A stretch of 64,000 nt of DNA from contig JAGTJL010000021.1 in NCBI GenBank assembly GCA_020746875.1, positions 682,001 through 746,000 on the forward strand, in the 5' to 3' direction. Positions within the stretch are counted from its first letter, which is position 1. Each line of letters starts with the position of its first letter. Positions 21,628 to 34,018 of this stretch are shown here, one piece after another. The notes below the pieces were generated by a model. The model saw only the letters and a list, made by a program, of their open reading frames with translations, made no database searches and had not been told where the DNA came from. Position numbers and translations under genes: made by a program. The DNA is from Rhexocercosporidium sp. MPI-PUGE-AT-0058 (taxonomy: Eukaryota > Ascomycota > Leotiomycetes > Helotiales).

Positions 21628-22942
21628 ATGCCACCAGTATTACGATGCACAGCTACACTCCCTTCAGTGGTCTGCGCGAGGCAATTATGTCGAGTCGGAG
21701 CTTCTTCAAGATCCTTTTCCACATCACCACGACATGACCAACGCACATCCCGAGCCAGGCGGGGCCTGTTTCGGTGGCTGCAGACAAACGGAACAAACTT
21801 CCTGAGCCCGAGAGAAGACTCGACGAACTATCTGAGTGCATATAACACGCTTGGTCAGTTGAAACGTGTTGTCGCAGCGAATGCAGAGAAGGAGCGTGAG
21901 AAGGCGGGAGCTGGTCCTGGTGCTTCCGCAGAGAATCCAGATGTTACCAAAGACTCGAATGCAGAAGGCGAGAAAGCTACCCCGGTTACACCCCCTGAGA
22001 CCATCAGGGATTTGAAACCATTTCCGTTGAACGGTGCCTTCATCAGTCAGCCGGTCCTAGGTGGTATGGTCAAAGAGGAGATCTGGTTCAGGATAATGAT
22101 CGAGGGCAAATCCGTCCGAGAAGTCAGTGCTGAGCTTGGTGTCGAGATGGCGCGTGTGGGAGCTGTCGTACGACTGAAGGAGATTGAGAAGGAGTGGGAG
22201 CGAATAGTAAGTTTTCAACATTACCACCGTCCCCCTTTTCCCTCCACACTTTTATGATGATCTATAAAAATTCGATTAGTCTTCAAGACAACTACATGGT
22301 TACAAAATTTACGCATGCGAGCCTCTCTGAAACAGTGTTTCATTCCTCCAAAAAATTTGACCGATTTAGAAACATCTGCTAATGGTTCTTTCTATCAAGG
22401 GAAAACCACTCGCACATTCATATCAGACCGCCGTGTCGAAGATGCTTCCAAAGACCTTGCTGGCAGACCCGAATAAACGGCCGAACTTCCATGAAACTAT
22501 CAACGATCTTCCAGTACATAGAGCAACGGGACAACAGATATGGCACCCCACTTCTGAATCAAGGCATTTTACTCGTGTGGATGCTGCGAAGGTTTTCGAT
22601 GATAAGCTCCTGCCTGCCGATGCTCGAGTCCCACATCCGGAACTCACAGTGAGGTATAAGGAATTGATGGAGGAGTTAACACCCGAGGAGCAACAAGAGC
22701 GGGCTGCAGCAAGAGAGGCGCTTGCAGAGAAAAAGAGAACTCTCAAGGCTGCAAGGCAGGCAAAGAGAGAGGCTGCCGTCAAGAAGGTGGATACTGGAAG
22801 ATGGGAGTTCCATATTACTGACATTAATGTCGATGCCGCCGGAAAGACAGGAAGAGGCCACAAGGGAGTTGGCTGGAGATACGGGCAGCCTCATGATGAC
22901 AGGACCCGAGGGAAGATCAAGATACCCACCAGTGTCGAATGA
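21628..22942 (+). CDS. MRPS35: Mitochondrial small-subunit ribosomal protein mS45 (Mrps35)
   Basis: Exons 21628-22206 and 22400-22942 give 373 aa; the intron is 193 nt, longer than its neighbours. The N-terminus is Arg/Ser-rich without acidic residues, a typical mitochondrial presequence. The conserved core follows: RRGLFRWLQTNGTNFLSPRE, then PFPLNGAFISQPVLGG, EEIWFRIMIEGKSVREVSAE, INDLPVHRATGQQIWHPTSE and SRHFTRVDAAKVFDDKLLP. A Lys/Glu/Arg-rich helix precedes the conserved end (GRWEFHITDINV, GVGWRYGQPH, GKIKIPTSVE). This order and length match the fungal Bot1p/Mrps35 family (PF12298), a component of the 37S mitoribosomal subunit. The junction ERI-GKPLAHSY is continuous with family homologues. 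Confidence 0.92.
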
Positions 22943-23608
22943 TCACTGTACAATGTATTATATATCTAGACGGAGTTTGGCGGGATTAGCGATGGGCATA
23001 CTGGCGTCGCCTGGATGGATGTATTGTATGTAAATGGTTATACTAGTGTACAATGAAGATGAGAAGAGGGTTCATACCCAGATACATGACATTTGAAGTA
23101 ATAGTCATTGTTCGGTTTTCGTGATATATGCAGAATGCAAGATGAATAGATTCGCAATTTATCCCCCTAAGTCTCCAAAGCAATCGCCATCTGATTCCTA
23201 AAGCACCTCTCAATACTGTAGAAAAGAACTCACTCCAATATAACAACCATCTGCCCCTCTATCTCTCTTTCTCACAAATCACTCACAATCCCTCGCTTCC
23301 AACAAAATACTCACGGTCCATCCTATCCCATCTTGCCCGCCAAGCCTCGAAAAAGCTGATATCACGTTTCCACTAGCCCGCGCCTACCGCGTACTAGCGG
23401 CGTTCATTCCCAGCGCAGCCTCGCATAAATACTCACGGCGTGCCTGCCTCGCCTCGCCTCACCTGGATCTATCGCGACGCATGTAAGGCAGACTTATCAA
23501 AACCCTCAACACTCACTCACTCACCACAACTTCACCTGGAGCCTTCATTTATCTATTCACATTTCCTCTTCTACATTGCCAGAGGTTTGGTCTTGATTCT
23601 TCAGCAAC
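22943..23608. other. Intergenic between mS45 and NC2 beta
   Basis: No gene. The second half (23260-23600) is C-rich with CCTCGCCTCGCCTC-type repeats and probably the NC2 beta promoter and 5' leader. Confidence 0.5.
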
Positions 23609-25634
23609 ATGTCGGATAAGGAATTTGGTGGTGAGTTTATGTTCCTCTTTTTTTGATTTTGATGTGGTTTTTGCGCCTTTATTTTGGTGGAGGCACGCAC
23701 GTGTTGTGGTTACCTTTTTTGATTTGTACCTTTGACTTTTGTGTTTTGATGCTTGGTTGGAGAAGGCAAGATAAGGGTGTGGAGAAAGTTGGAATGAAGT
23801 GGATGACTCTTGTAGTTCTTGAGTCTTTCTCGTTACAATGTGTGCATGGATGGTTCGGCTCTGGCTCTTGGAGGGTCTTCGTACGTATGTCTAGGCTCTA
23901 AGGACTTGATATCTGTACCTTCATCTCGTTGGCTGGATATCGGTTTTAGAGGGCTTCAGTACCCTTCCTTGTGTCGAGTTCTAGGATTCGATATTTATCT
24001 TCTGGGCCTTCAAGTGCAGGAATTGGGGGTTGTAAGCATATTTGCCAGCATGACGAAGGCAGCCAAAGACGAAGGAACCAATACTCCGCCCATCATCAAG
24101 TGTGAATGCACCAGCAGGCATGCATCACTTCCATTCACCACTGTCCAGTCGCCTCCCAATAACATAAAGTCGAGCCAACAATCTGTCAGCCTCCAATACC
24201 GCCCTACACTGAACCCTTCTCCGAACACCGTCGCCCCTTGGTTATTACGGATTCAAACACCTGGTGCACCTTGGCGCGCTACACATTCAAGGAATTTTCG
24301 CAAGTGGTTATCGACGCTCGCGAGAACAAATTGCGGCAGACGACAAGAAACAAGCAACAAAGCAGAGATTGGGGAGCATAATGGACTCGATGAGCAGTAT
24401 GTCGAATGTGCTTGGTTCTGAGTCTATTGTTTTGTCAACTTGAAGCAAGGTTCGAGGGGATGCTTCAGAGAAGTTTACAGGTGTTCAGAGATGCGTTATT
24501 CTACCTGGAAATTCTGGCTCTCGAGAAAGCCCCAGCCAGGCATCTAGACCCTCCTTCACAGCTTATTCCTAGGAAATTCCCGGACTGCTGGATTTGCCTG
24601 CCGAATTCCACGCCGTAGCCTATATTCAGTTGCGAGCCATGAAATCATCTCTTTTTGTTTTACTGTTTTCAAGATCCTTGCTTTGTACTTTTTCGCTTCC
24701 GGCGAAGTTTGAGCATCCCCTTCGCTAACTTACTTTATACAGGAAACGATGACCTTTCCCTACCTAAAGGTATTTATCTCCTCAATTATCTCCCAAATTC
24801 TGGAGAACATCAAATCAGGGTCGAACTTTGCAACATAACTTTGGACAGCGAGAGGCCACGCGCGCAGCTCAGAGATTGTCAGAGACGATAGACTCCAGTA
24901 GTAATGGAAACGGTTCCCCAACCAAGGTTTCGAGGCAAGAGGTTCCTCGATTCGGTCTATGGGTTTGTCGAGACCTCATGAGCCTGTAGTCAAGATAGGC
25001 TCATCGAGAGCAGTGCTCGTTCATGGCTTTAATGACGTGAATCTATCGTCGTTATTCGACCAATCAGCCTGAATGGGTCCCAAGTCCCAGCACGTCATTC
25101 TGAGCAAAGACCTTCATAGCTTATCTCCTCCGACGGATCCATCATCTCATTGACGTACATTCGCTAACATAACTTTTCCAGCAACTGTCCAGAAGATTGT
25201 TGGCGAAATCCTATCAAACTCACCAGGGATGGGCCTAACGAAAGATGCACGAGACCTCCTAATCGAATGCTGCGTCGAGTTCATCACCCTCATATCATCC
25301 GAAGCAAACGAGATCAGTGAAAAGGAGAGTAAGAAGACGATCGCATGCGAACACATTACAAAAGCCTTGCAGCAATTAGGCTTTGGAGATTACGTGCATG
25401 ATATTATGGAGGTGGCTAGCGAACACAAGGAGCAATTGAAGGTTTGTATTTGCCTGATCCTTCCCTGTCCCCCTTGCAGTATATGCAGCTCAGCATGTGA
25501 ATTATTGCCTGACGTTTCCTATCTAGGGACGCGAGAAAAAAGCAAATAAGCTAGAGCAGAGTGGCTTGTCTACAGAGCAACTTCTAGCGATGCAAGAGGC
25601 TGCATTCAAGGATGCTGCTCAACGGCACGGATGA
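23609..25634 (+). CDS. NC2 beta (Dr1) transcription repressor subunit
   Basis: Exons 23609-23630, 24743-24769, 25182-25441 and 25527-25634 give 138 aa. The protein opens MSDKEFGGNDDLSLPKATVQ, matching the NC2 beta start, and continues through a histone fold (ARDLLIECCVEFITLISSEA, NEISEKESKKTIACEHITKA, LQQLGFGDYVHDIM) to EHKEQLKGREKKANKLEQSG. NC2 beta pairs with NC2 alpha on TBP and blocks preinitiation complex assembly in the nucleus. All four junctions keep frame. Exon 1 has 22 nt and exon 2 27 nt, and they are separated by introns of 1112 and 412 nt, very large for an ascomycete. Long frames inside intron 1 have no recognisable motifs and are treated as noise. Confidence 0.92.
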
Positions 25635-26814
25635 ACAATTGATTTCTCTGCTTGTGCTTCCGGTTCTTGCTTTTCATTTGCATTGGGATTTCCCGGTCTC
25701 TTCTTCGTTCTGTTTCGCATGCTAGTTCTGGACTGGACAAGACTTGGCCGGCTGTTTAGGTGGATGGCGTTGGGAGGGCTCTTTGTGATATTCGTCGATA
25801 TGCTGGAGGAGCAAAAAGAGTTCGGCATTGCGTGCGTACATGCGACAGTGTGGTAGACAGATATATCAACTGCCGCGGCGTTCTTCTCTCGTCTCCTTCT
25901 CTTTCTTTCACTCACTCGCCACTGCTGGTTTGGAATTGAATCGTGATAATCAGCAGGTTGATCACGATATCATGCAAGTGCATCCATCATCTCCTTTACT
26001 ACTAAAGCGAAGAACGTGCTCAAATTCCATATCGTCAAGCCCCCAAGCCGCCGAATCTCGCCTGGGCACTCAAATGTACCAGGGGCCACATATGGTACTA
26101 CTCGCCAATCATCTCCCGTTCCTCATATTTCGCCCTCTAACCCCCAAGGTACACACGACACTTCATCCATCCTTAGCACGTGCATCACAATACGACCTCA
26201 TCACAATACATCCATATCGCATTCGCAGATCCGACCAGATCTGCCGCCACCTTTATCATCTTGTCACCTTCCTACTTGGTATTTGCATGAGCAGAATTGA
26301 CAGAGTACGCACTGTGCGACGTTAACACAAAACAGTTTTAATTACTCGGCTAATGGCGCTCGCCATGGTTCGCGAGGCTGAAGTACCTGGGTACTAATGC
26401 GGCTTTGTTTCGGCACTTGGGGAGAACTGCCGGGTTGTTGGATGGCGAATGGGACGGCGGGAATGGACATAGGTAATGTGTTTGGAGACTTGGGGGCGTG
26501 GCGCTATTGCTGGGTTAGATGATGAGGGGATTGCGTTTTGTTGTATAGATGTGGATGACTTTTGGTATTGCTGGGGATTGGGAGGATAGGAAAGATAATG
26601 GATTCTATCTGGTGAGGCATGGGGTTATGGCAGTATAGCCTTGGACAGGGTTTGCGAGCGATGGAAAGATAGAAGTATATACCGCTGTTCTATTCTGTCT
26701 TCCCGGATTTCTTTTCGTCTTTGTCTCTCTTTTACTCTCCTACTTTCAGGAGAACGAGTCCTGACTAGACTCTTCTTGGTTATAGACTGTCGGATTATAC
26801 GAAGATATCTCATT
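25635..26814. other. Intergenic, no gene recognised
   Basis: Short frames at 25828-26325 lack motifs. About 26640-26814 is probably the protease leader. Confidence 0.45.
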
Positions 26815-29075
26815 ATGATTTCTTCGTTGCTCACTGTTGTTGTCGGACTTGCTGCGGTACAATTAGGTGAATGTAGAGGATTTGCACGAGATGGGAAGAC
26901 GCCAGGAATTGTGAGGCTTGCTGTTGTTTCGAAGGTGTGTGACTTTCCGTTTGGTTTAGATTTTCGGTTCAACACTGTAGTAGTTGAAATTTCCGTTGAA
27001 AGATATGATTGATCACCACTGCACTTTAGCTTCTGAGCTATGTGTAGTTATCTCTACCTCTCTCTTTGGAATTGCATCGGCGGTAATGCAAGCTTCAAGA
27101 CTAATGATACACAGACACCCGACGCATCCCTCCGAAAACGCCAATTCCCAGACCGTCTCATCAACGACGACCACGGTCTCGAATACCTCATAAACTGTAC
27201 CTCCCCTGCTTCCTCCTTCCTCCTTCCTCTCCCCTCCCCCTCTTGCATCCCATCTAATAACCCCTCTCTAGTTGAAATCGGTAACCCACCCCAAAACGTC
27301 ACCGCAGCACTCGACACTGGATCCTCAGACACATGGGTAAATCCGCAATGCGGGACGGGAAACTCGCTCGACAGCAATGCTATCTGTCAGAGGTATGGCA
27401 GGTATGAACCGAAAAAATCGCCTACGGCGAAGGGCACGAAGCAGGAGATGTATTTGAGGTATGGGAGTGGAGCTGTGTTGGGGGAGTATTGGCTTGATGA
27501 TTTGCATTTAGATGGTAGGCTCTTGTTTTCTCTTTCATGTTCCCGCCCTGGTTCGAGGATTTCACGGGAGTCAAAGGACGATCGGGTGCTTCCATTGGAA
27601 TAGGAGGGATGTTTTAGTGACTAAAGGAGGAATTAGCGTATGTGTTCTGGAAAAGAATAAAACATGCTGATGATACAAAACAGGAGCGTCAATCAAAGCC
27701 CAACAGTTCGGCATCGCAACACGCAGCCAAGGTCTCGACACCGGCCTTATGGGTCTCTCCTTCGGTAACCAAGTCGGGACCTCGTATCCAAATATCGTGG
27801 ATCAGCTCGCTTCGCAAAATATTACGCAGAGTCGTGCTTTTAGTCTGGATTTGGGAAGTATTGATACACCTGAAGGTAAGCAAGAGTATTTCGTTCTTGG
27901 CGACAGTTCGGAAGAAGAGATTAGTGTTGTGTTAGAAAGGAATTTGGGTTTTCCTACTGATGTGATTTGGAGATGCCGATGATGCTGATGTTTATAAGGA
28001 TCAATCATCTTTGGCGGTATCGACACAAAGAAATTCCATGGAAAGCTCAGTAAACATCCGATCATTCCTGCAGCTAAATCACCCGATACTTATCCACGGT
28101 TTGTTTTTCCTCTTTCCCTCATCTATCAAATCCCCTCAAGTCTATCAGCATCCTAACATTAACCTTCCTAGATACTGGATAAACATGACCTCCCTCACCC
28201 TCACCCTTCCCGCCTCAAAAACCCAAGTCGGCACCCCACCAGCACCAAAAGTCTTCCTCAACAGCACCATCGCCGTCTTCCTCGACAGCGGCGGCACCCT
28301 CTCCATGCTCCCATCCTCCATAGTCCGCCCCCTCGCCGCCGCCTTCCCCGGTGCCAAAAACGTCGGCAGCGGGCAATACACCGTCCCGTGCTCAGCGATG
28401 AACCAAACCGGGTCCGTGGATTTCGGATTCGGCGAGAAGATCATCAGGGTACCGTGGAAAGAGTTCGTGTGGTTCGTTGAGCCGGGCTTGTGCGCGCTAG
28501 GCCTGATGGAGGGAGGAGAGGGGACGAATATTCTAGGGGATACGTTTTTGAGGGCTGCTTTTGGTATGTTCCCGATTTTCTTATTTCATGTTGATGTTAC
28601 TTCCTCCTCAATTTTCGCGCTCCTCGCTGGCTTGCCTGTTCTTGCTTGAAGCCTATTATGCTTGGGCAATAAGATAGAAGAGGGGTTATGAGTAAAGTGA
28701 ATCAAATTTTGAAGAAAAAAGCTAACAAGTCAACCAGTCGTCTACGACCAAGACAATCAAAACCTCCACCTCGCCGAGTCCGCAGACTGCGGCTCGAATC
28801 TCGTCGCCATAGGGCGTGGTAAAGACGCCGTTCCGTCCGTCGTGGGTGCTTGTTCTGCGCCTTCTTATGGCGATTCACCTGCTTCCACGGTAAAAGCTGC
28901 CGTATCTCCACCAAGTCTTGTACCAACTCCTCGACCGACTGCTGTACAGACACCGAAGATCACGACGTCGTTCGTGAAGACTAGTGTGACAGGCAAGCCA
29001 TCGATGATATCAACGAATAAGAGTACGATGACGAAGAAAAGTGCGGCGCCGCCTGTTAAGACGGGTGGGGTTTGA
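26815..29075 (+). CDS. Pepsin-like aspartic protease (yapsin/OpsB type)
   Basis: Seven exons: 26815-26934, 27100-27196, 27272-27514, 27684-27875, 27999-28098, 28172-28563 and 28738-29075, giving 493 aa. A signal peptide (MISSLLTVVVGLAAVQ) and a propeptide ending in a Kex2-type site (ASLRKRQ) precede the catalytic domain. YLINFEIGNPPQNV leads to the first active-site motif DTGSSDTW; the second is LDSGGTLSML (DSG, common in yapsins). IIFGGIDTKKFHG and NILGDTFLRAAFVVYD are typical pepsin-fold landmarks. The C-terminal 80 residues are Ser/Thr/Pro/Lys-rich, as in cell-surface yapsins, but no strong hydrophobic GPI signal ends the protein. Role: extracellular or wall-associated proteolysis. The first splice junction (VVSK-TNDTQ) is the least certain; others are fixed by conserved residues. 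Confidence 0.87.
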
Positions 29076-29353
29076 TGTTGTTTGGAGGGAGGTTGGTGGG
29101 TGGGTGGAGGGAGAAGGGGGCGGTGGTTAAGCGAGATATGAAGAGGGTTTGTATACAGACTTTCTTTGGGCTTTATTAAAGGTTCGCAAAATAAGAAACT
29201 TTATATAGCTACATTATATTGCGCTCGTAAAAGGATCTTCAAGCTCCTAAAACTGCGCGTCCCTCAACTGGGTACGAACAGTGGCATTTCTTAACATGAC
29301 CGCCACTGAATTCGGCTTTTACACATATTCCTACACCTCCAGGGCCCACCTCT

Positions 29354-30712
29354 CTACGTATCACCATAAATAAACACCCCTTTCCCCGCCCTGAAGCCCC
29401 CTAGCGTCCCCTGCACAGCCTCCTTCAATACCCCCTCCTCAGTCCCCCAATCCCACCTCAACTCCTGCACCGGCACATCCTTGAACCTGCCCTCGCGCGT
29501 AAGATCCAAAACCTCCTCCACCATCCTCTTCTTCTCCTCAGGATGTCTATCACTCCACCTACTAACCCAAAATCCACTAAACTTGATATCCTTGAAGATC
29601 AGCGCCCCTGTCGGTAGCATAAGCGGCTGTTTACTCATCGCTCCATACGTGACCAGATGACCACCGTTGGAAAGACACTTCACCAGCGCAGCGGTTGGTT
29701 TACCACCCACGCAATTCAAGCCGACTTTAACAGCCTCGCGTCCCCCAGATGTCCACTCCTTCACTTGTTCCGCGAAGGATTTATCCATCAGCTCGGACTC
29801 GGTGACGACGTGCGTGGCGCCTAGTTCTAATAACTCATCTTTCATAGCTTGTGTAGCGGCCGCGTCCGGACGGTCTCGAATGACGTTTATAGATTTCAGA
29901 CCCCAGAGTTTCCCGAGCTGGATAGCTGCTCTCCCGACACCGCTGTTGGCTCCGTTCTGGATGAACCAATCGCCTTCATTCAGGGTTTCGAAGTCCTTCA
30001 GCATGCGGTACGCTGTACATGGATTAACCGACACAGTACCGACCTGGATCGGGGTGAGGCCTTCTTTGTTGTCTATTTTGAGCACGGCAGACTCGGGTGC
30101 TAGGGCGTGAGTGCGCCAGGTTCCGAAGTTGGTGGATTTCATGGTTACCCAGTCGCCTTTCTGGAGGGACTTTATGGAGGAGGAGAGGGAGACGACTTCG
30201 AAGCAGCCTTCGTTGCCGGCGACGGCGCTGGGGGTGGAGGTGCCGAGGAGGGAGGTGAAGGGCGGCTTGGAGGGGTAGACGCCTTGGATCTGGTTTATGT
30301 CGGCGGGGTTTATGGGGGTGGCGAGGGTGCGGAGGAGGAGGGTTGAGGGGGGGAGGGAGGGGGATATCGAGTGGTTGTGGAGACTGTAGGCTGGGTGTTA
30401 GCTATGGTACTGAGAAAATATCAAACACAAACACAAATTCAAGTCCAATAGAACCAAAATTTGATCTGAATTGAGCATTGCAAATAGAGTAGGAAAGGAT
30501 ATCTAGAGAGTGAAAAGGAATACCTACGATAAAACATCACTCGGCTCCCCATACTTCGAATACACCAAAGCCTTCGCCTGCGTATATCCATACGGGCCGG
30601 ATTTCCACCTCCTACACGTCAGACTCGCACCCTTTGAACCTTTCGCACCCAATGCACCTCGCAGAGCTGTAACCGGGCCCAGACTTGCCCTGATAGGCGT
30701 CCGTATCGACAT
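29354..30712 (-). CDS. ETR1: Mitochondrial enoyl-[ACP] / 2-enoyl thioester reductase
   Basis: Exons 30712-30528 and 30383-29354 (144-nt intron, GTAGGT...CTACAG) give 404 aa. The N-terminus is an Arg/Ala/Ser-rich mitochondrial presequence (MSIRTPIRASLGPVTALRGA). The MDR-superfamily reductase follows: AKALVYSKYGEPSDVL-SLH, INPADINQIQGVYP, AVAGNEGCFEVV, the NADPH-binding region NGANSGVGRAAIQLGKLWG and VIRDRPD, then LNCVGGKPTAALVKCLSNGG and YGAMSKQPLMLP. These are hallmarks of Etr1/MECR, which reduces trans-2-enoyl-ACP in mitochondrial type II fatty acid synthesis, needed for lipoic acid and respiration. The junction rebuilds the conserved DVLSLHNHSI. The catalytic Tyr is expected in the INPAD/IQG region (QGVYP). 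Confidence 0.93.
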
Positions 30713-31805
30713 TGTTGGAATATGGGTTGTGTGGGAGAGGTGAGGTGTGAAGATATTCGGAGGGACGTTAATTTGGAGTTGAGCTGAAGCTGCCCGCGCA
30801 ATGACGTTGGGCTAATGGGCGGGATGGCTTTGTGGCTGCAGCTGGCAGGGGAGGACGGCACGTGGCTTAGAACTACATCTGGCTCTTTGCATGGAAGAAT
30901 AAATGGAATTGTTCTAGAGGGGGCGTTTTGGTTTTAGTTTGAACTTCCGTGCGTATCAGTGTCAGTGCCGGACCGGCAGATGATTGATTTATGGGTGGGT
31001 TTGTTGTTTTGGATTGATGGGTTGTGTGATGTTCGCAAGGAGTGTTACTGTAGATATTCAGGGGTATGCTGGATAATCAAGCCTCGGGAAGCTTTATCGA
31101 CGTCTGTGGAAGGCTTTGATGGTACCGTAGTGATGTAAGAATGGTAGTCTGTAAGTAGTGTGTAGGTACTGCAAGTCCTATTGCCTTGTATACAGAGAAA
31201 ATGTGATGATAGATTAACAATCTACATGAAGTGGTATAAGTATAAGTCTCTCTCTTTCAATCTAGGAGACGACGAAGAAATATTTCAAATAGGAAGTACA
31301 GGCTGGAAGACAATTTTGTAGCCGTCTTTCTCTTTTTCTTCCATGTGCTCGTATCGAGTAATAAAAGACAAATGAATTTTTGTAAACCCCCTAGAAAAGA
31401 ACCCTCTCAGCTATTCTCTTTCTCTCTCTTCCACGCCCTCTGTCTCTCTCAAAAAGAATTACAAAAAGGCTGCCGGTTGAGAGGCATTGCCATGCCCTAG
31501 AAAGAAGACAAAACCACCTGATGGGAGATATCGTATCGAACACACACACAAACACACACAATATCCATACACATACAGGCGCCCAGCCCAAAAGAAACAT
31601 TACAAATAAAAGAGCGGTAGTGCTTGCTCGTTCCGAGCCGGGTATCTCGATCTTTTCTCTCTTTCTCTCTTCTTCCTCTCTGTCTTCCCCATCCTATCCT
31701 CTCTCTCAACATCGTCGTAGTCGTGAGCCATGCCAGCCTTGAGTGACCGTTTCAACATCCAGCCATTGATCGCGTAGCAGTATCCAACCCAATCCCATGC
31801 CCTCC
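30713..31805. other. Intergenic between ETR1 and 31.8-kb gene
   Basis: No gene. Contains ETR1 promoter DNA and the 3' flank of the next minus-strand gene, with CT-rich stretches at 31410-31450 and 31650-31710. Confidence 0.5.
31540..31582. repeat. CA-rich microsatellite
   Basis: Imperfect (CA)n tract, ACACACACAAACACACACAA followed by CATACACATACA, in an intergenic region. Confidence 0.7.
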
Positions 31806-32462
31806 CTACTTGATATCCTTGAACATGTCTTCCGCCCCCAGACTACCCTCATCATCATCCGCAATCTTGGCCTTCAATTGATTCAACTCCGGCAATTTCG
31901 GTGGCGGTGGCCCCTTCTTCACCGGCATCGCAGGCGCAGAAGCCCCAGGTTTCTTATCCTCGTAAATGATACTGGTCCTCTTACTCCCATTCGAGCTCCC
32001 CAGCCGCTTGAACCAACTCCCACTCTTCTTCTTCGCTAGACTCGGCCTCTGGCTGGCAAAGCTCATGGCGCTCTCCGGCCGCGCCGCAAGATCCTCCTGC
32101 GACGCATTGGTGTTCGTGCCGTTCGTGTAATTTGTGTTGAGGGACTTGCGCGACAGGAACCGACGTATGCTGCCCTGTCTCGTCGACGATGCTGGGCTCA
32201 TCGGTGGCTGCTCGTCGGCGTTGGTGGTCGTTCGACCGCGTCCTTCGTACGCCGCGCCATTGCCATTCGTGGCTGTCGAAGATTGGCCGTTCGTTGTGGC
32301 TGTGGTATTCTCCGATGCAGACGCAGCTGCAGGTACGGATTCTTCAATCGGTGAGTCTGGGGGAGGAGGAATGCCGGTGCCGTCGGTGAGGGAGTAGTTT
32401 ATGGGCGTGAGCTTGGGGAGTTCGAATCGCCCGTTCGAGGGCGTGCCGTTGGTGGCCGGCAT
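31806..32462 (-). CDS. Conserved fungal low-complexity protein, unknown function
   Basis: 218 aa from ATG at 32462; the frame stays open upstream with another ATG at 32639, but MPATNGTPSNGRFELPKLTP matches the usual start of this fungal family. The N-terminal two thirds are disordered, rich in Ala/Thr/Asn/Ser/Pro, with the conserved islands PKLTPINYSLTDGTGIPPPP and IRRFLSRKSLN. The C-terminus has KKKSGSWFKRLG, RTSIIYEDKK, KKGPPPPKLPELNQLKAKI and ends SLGAEDMFKDIK. I recall close relatives across Pezizomycotina, always uncharacterised. Basic, short linear motifs suggest a scaffold or phospho-regulated protein, but there is no evidence for a specific role. Confidence 0.72.
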   Translation of the reverse strand: MPATNGTPSNGRFELPKLTPINYSLTDGTGIPPPPDSPIEESVPAAASASENTTATTNGQSSTATNGNGAAYEGRGRTTTNADEQPPMSPASSTRQGSIRRFLSRKSLNTNYTNGTNTNASQEDLAARPESAMSFASQRPSLAKKKSGSWFKRLGSSNGSKRTSIIYEDKKPGASAPAMPVKKGPPPPKLPELNQLKAKIADDDEGSLGAEDMFKDIK

Positions 32463-34018
32463 GTTGAGTGAGGGAAGGACGTATCGGATTTCTTTCTTAG
32501 GGTAACATTCAAGCCCGGTGATATGCCAGCGCGCCGAGGAAGCTTTCTTTTCAGCTGAAGGAACGAGCGGACGTCGGTCGGTCTGTGGGAAGAAGTAAAT
32601 GGATTCTGTGCAGCGAGCGATGCGATGCGATGCGAGCAAGACCAGGACCTCCAGAGGCTGGTTTGCTTCGATTAGGCTTTCCAGAAAACTTGGCTCGTGC
32701 TCGAAAGTGATGGCCCGTTTGGGGGGATTCGTAAATTACGGGTGAGATGATATTGAGATGAGATGAGAGGAGAGTGAACCTGGAAGCGTACGCAGCGCAG
32801 CAGGTGGCCGGATCACCAGGTGGTAGGAGTGACAGTGGGAATGACAGGGAAAGTGGTGGTGGAAGGTTATAGATACTTTACGTCGTCGGGTTCTGGTTTA
32901 AAGGATCGAAGGGATTGGAATTGCTGCAGAGCAAGACAGTACTCGGTAGTAACAAATAGACAGAATGCTAGACAGAAGTATAGTAGACGAAGTATTGAAA
33001 AGATTCATACAGACTTGTTCTTGGTCTATTCCATGCGTTTGGTCTTGATCTTGATCCTGCACCTTTTCCACTCCACATCTTTAACCTCCTCCTCTGCCCC
33101 TTCCACAGCCAATCACAACCCTTTCCAACCGGCGGACGAGGCTAAATCCAGCCCGGATGAGCAAACGAAAAGAGGGGCTCAGGGGTCAAAGCGACCGACT
33201 GCCCAGGACAAACAAAACGGGGACGGGAGGGACGGGTGCGATTGTCAGATGAAGCCATGTTTGATGTTCCAGGCTTTATCCCAATTGCAACGACCTCCCA
33301 TCAATTGAGCTCCTCTACTCTATATGATTGCAATCGGCCCGGAGAATTAGTATTTATATGCAGAATGTAGCTACTGTAGGGGATTTGTTGGATATGTGAT
33401 TGGTGTCTATTGAGTCTCGGCAGCCAAGAAAAGGCTAGCGTCACGCGGACAGATAGGGGTCAACCTGGCAGGCCTCGGGAGCGAGAGGGGTTTCAAAATA
33501 ACAATAAGATATCTGGTTTGTACAAACTCATTCCTACCTCTGCCATTGCACCACGACAAAAAGAAATCAATGGCCGTCAAACCCAGAACTTATTTATAAC
33601 GAAGACTTTGCTTGCCATCAATACGTAAATCCGATAAGAGGAAGTTCAACTGCTTGTGTTCAAGAGGGGTTCTGTAGTTTCTCTGTGATATCTTCGCAAT
33701 TCCACGTTCGCGACCAGATTTGTCGTTCAGCTTGTACGAAGCTCTACCTAACCGTCGAAAGACTGAAACGAAACTAGACGAGTTGGTCATCGCGGCTTCA
33801 ATTCTTAAATTGTAAGCTAGGTAATACATATATATGATATATTTACAGGAGTGGGTATCTTTGTATAACAATGGGAAGGAAAATAGCATGCGAATGCGAG
33901 ATCAACCAGTCCCGTACAGTATGTGGCTACAATCCATGCTTGGGTGAGTTGAAGATGATCGATCCGGAAACATGTCGATGGTTTGAGAGGCTCGAAAAGC
34001 TTGCAGTTTCCCCCAGAT
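32463..34018. other. Intergenic, no gene recognised
   Basis: 1.55 kb between two minus-strand genes. Short plus-strand frames (32820-33628) have no motifs. It should hold the promoter of the 31.8-kb gene and the GatA 3' UTR. Confidence 0.5.

Noticed and set aside
23819..24421. 200-aa frame inside NC2 beta intron 1
   Set aside because: No recognisable domain, and odd composition. Kept as intron sequence, though its transcription could be tested.
25828..26325. 165-aa frame downstream of NC2 beta
   Set aside because: No motif; His/Ser/Pro-rich composition typical of unselected CT-rich DNA.
26815..29075. DSG instead of DTG at the second aspartic protease motif as an inactivating change
   Set aside because: DSG is a normal variant in yapsin-type proteases and keeps the catalytic Asp.
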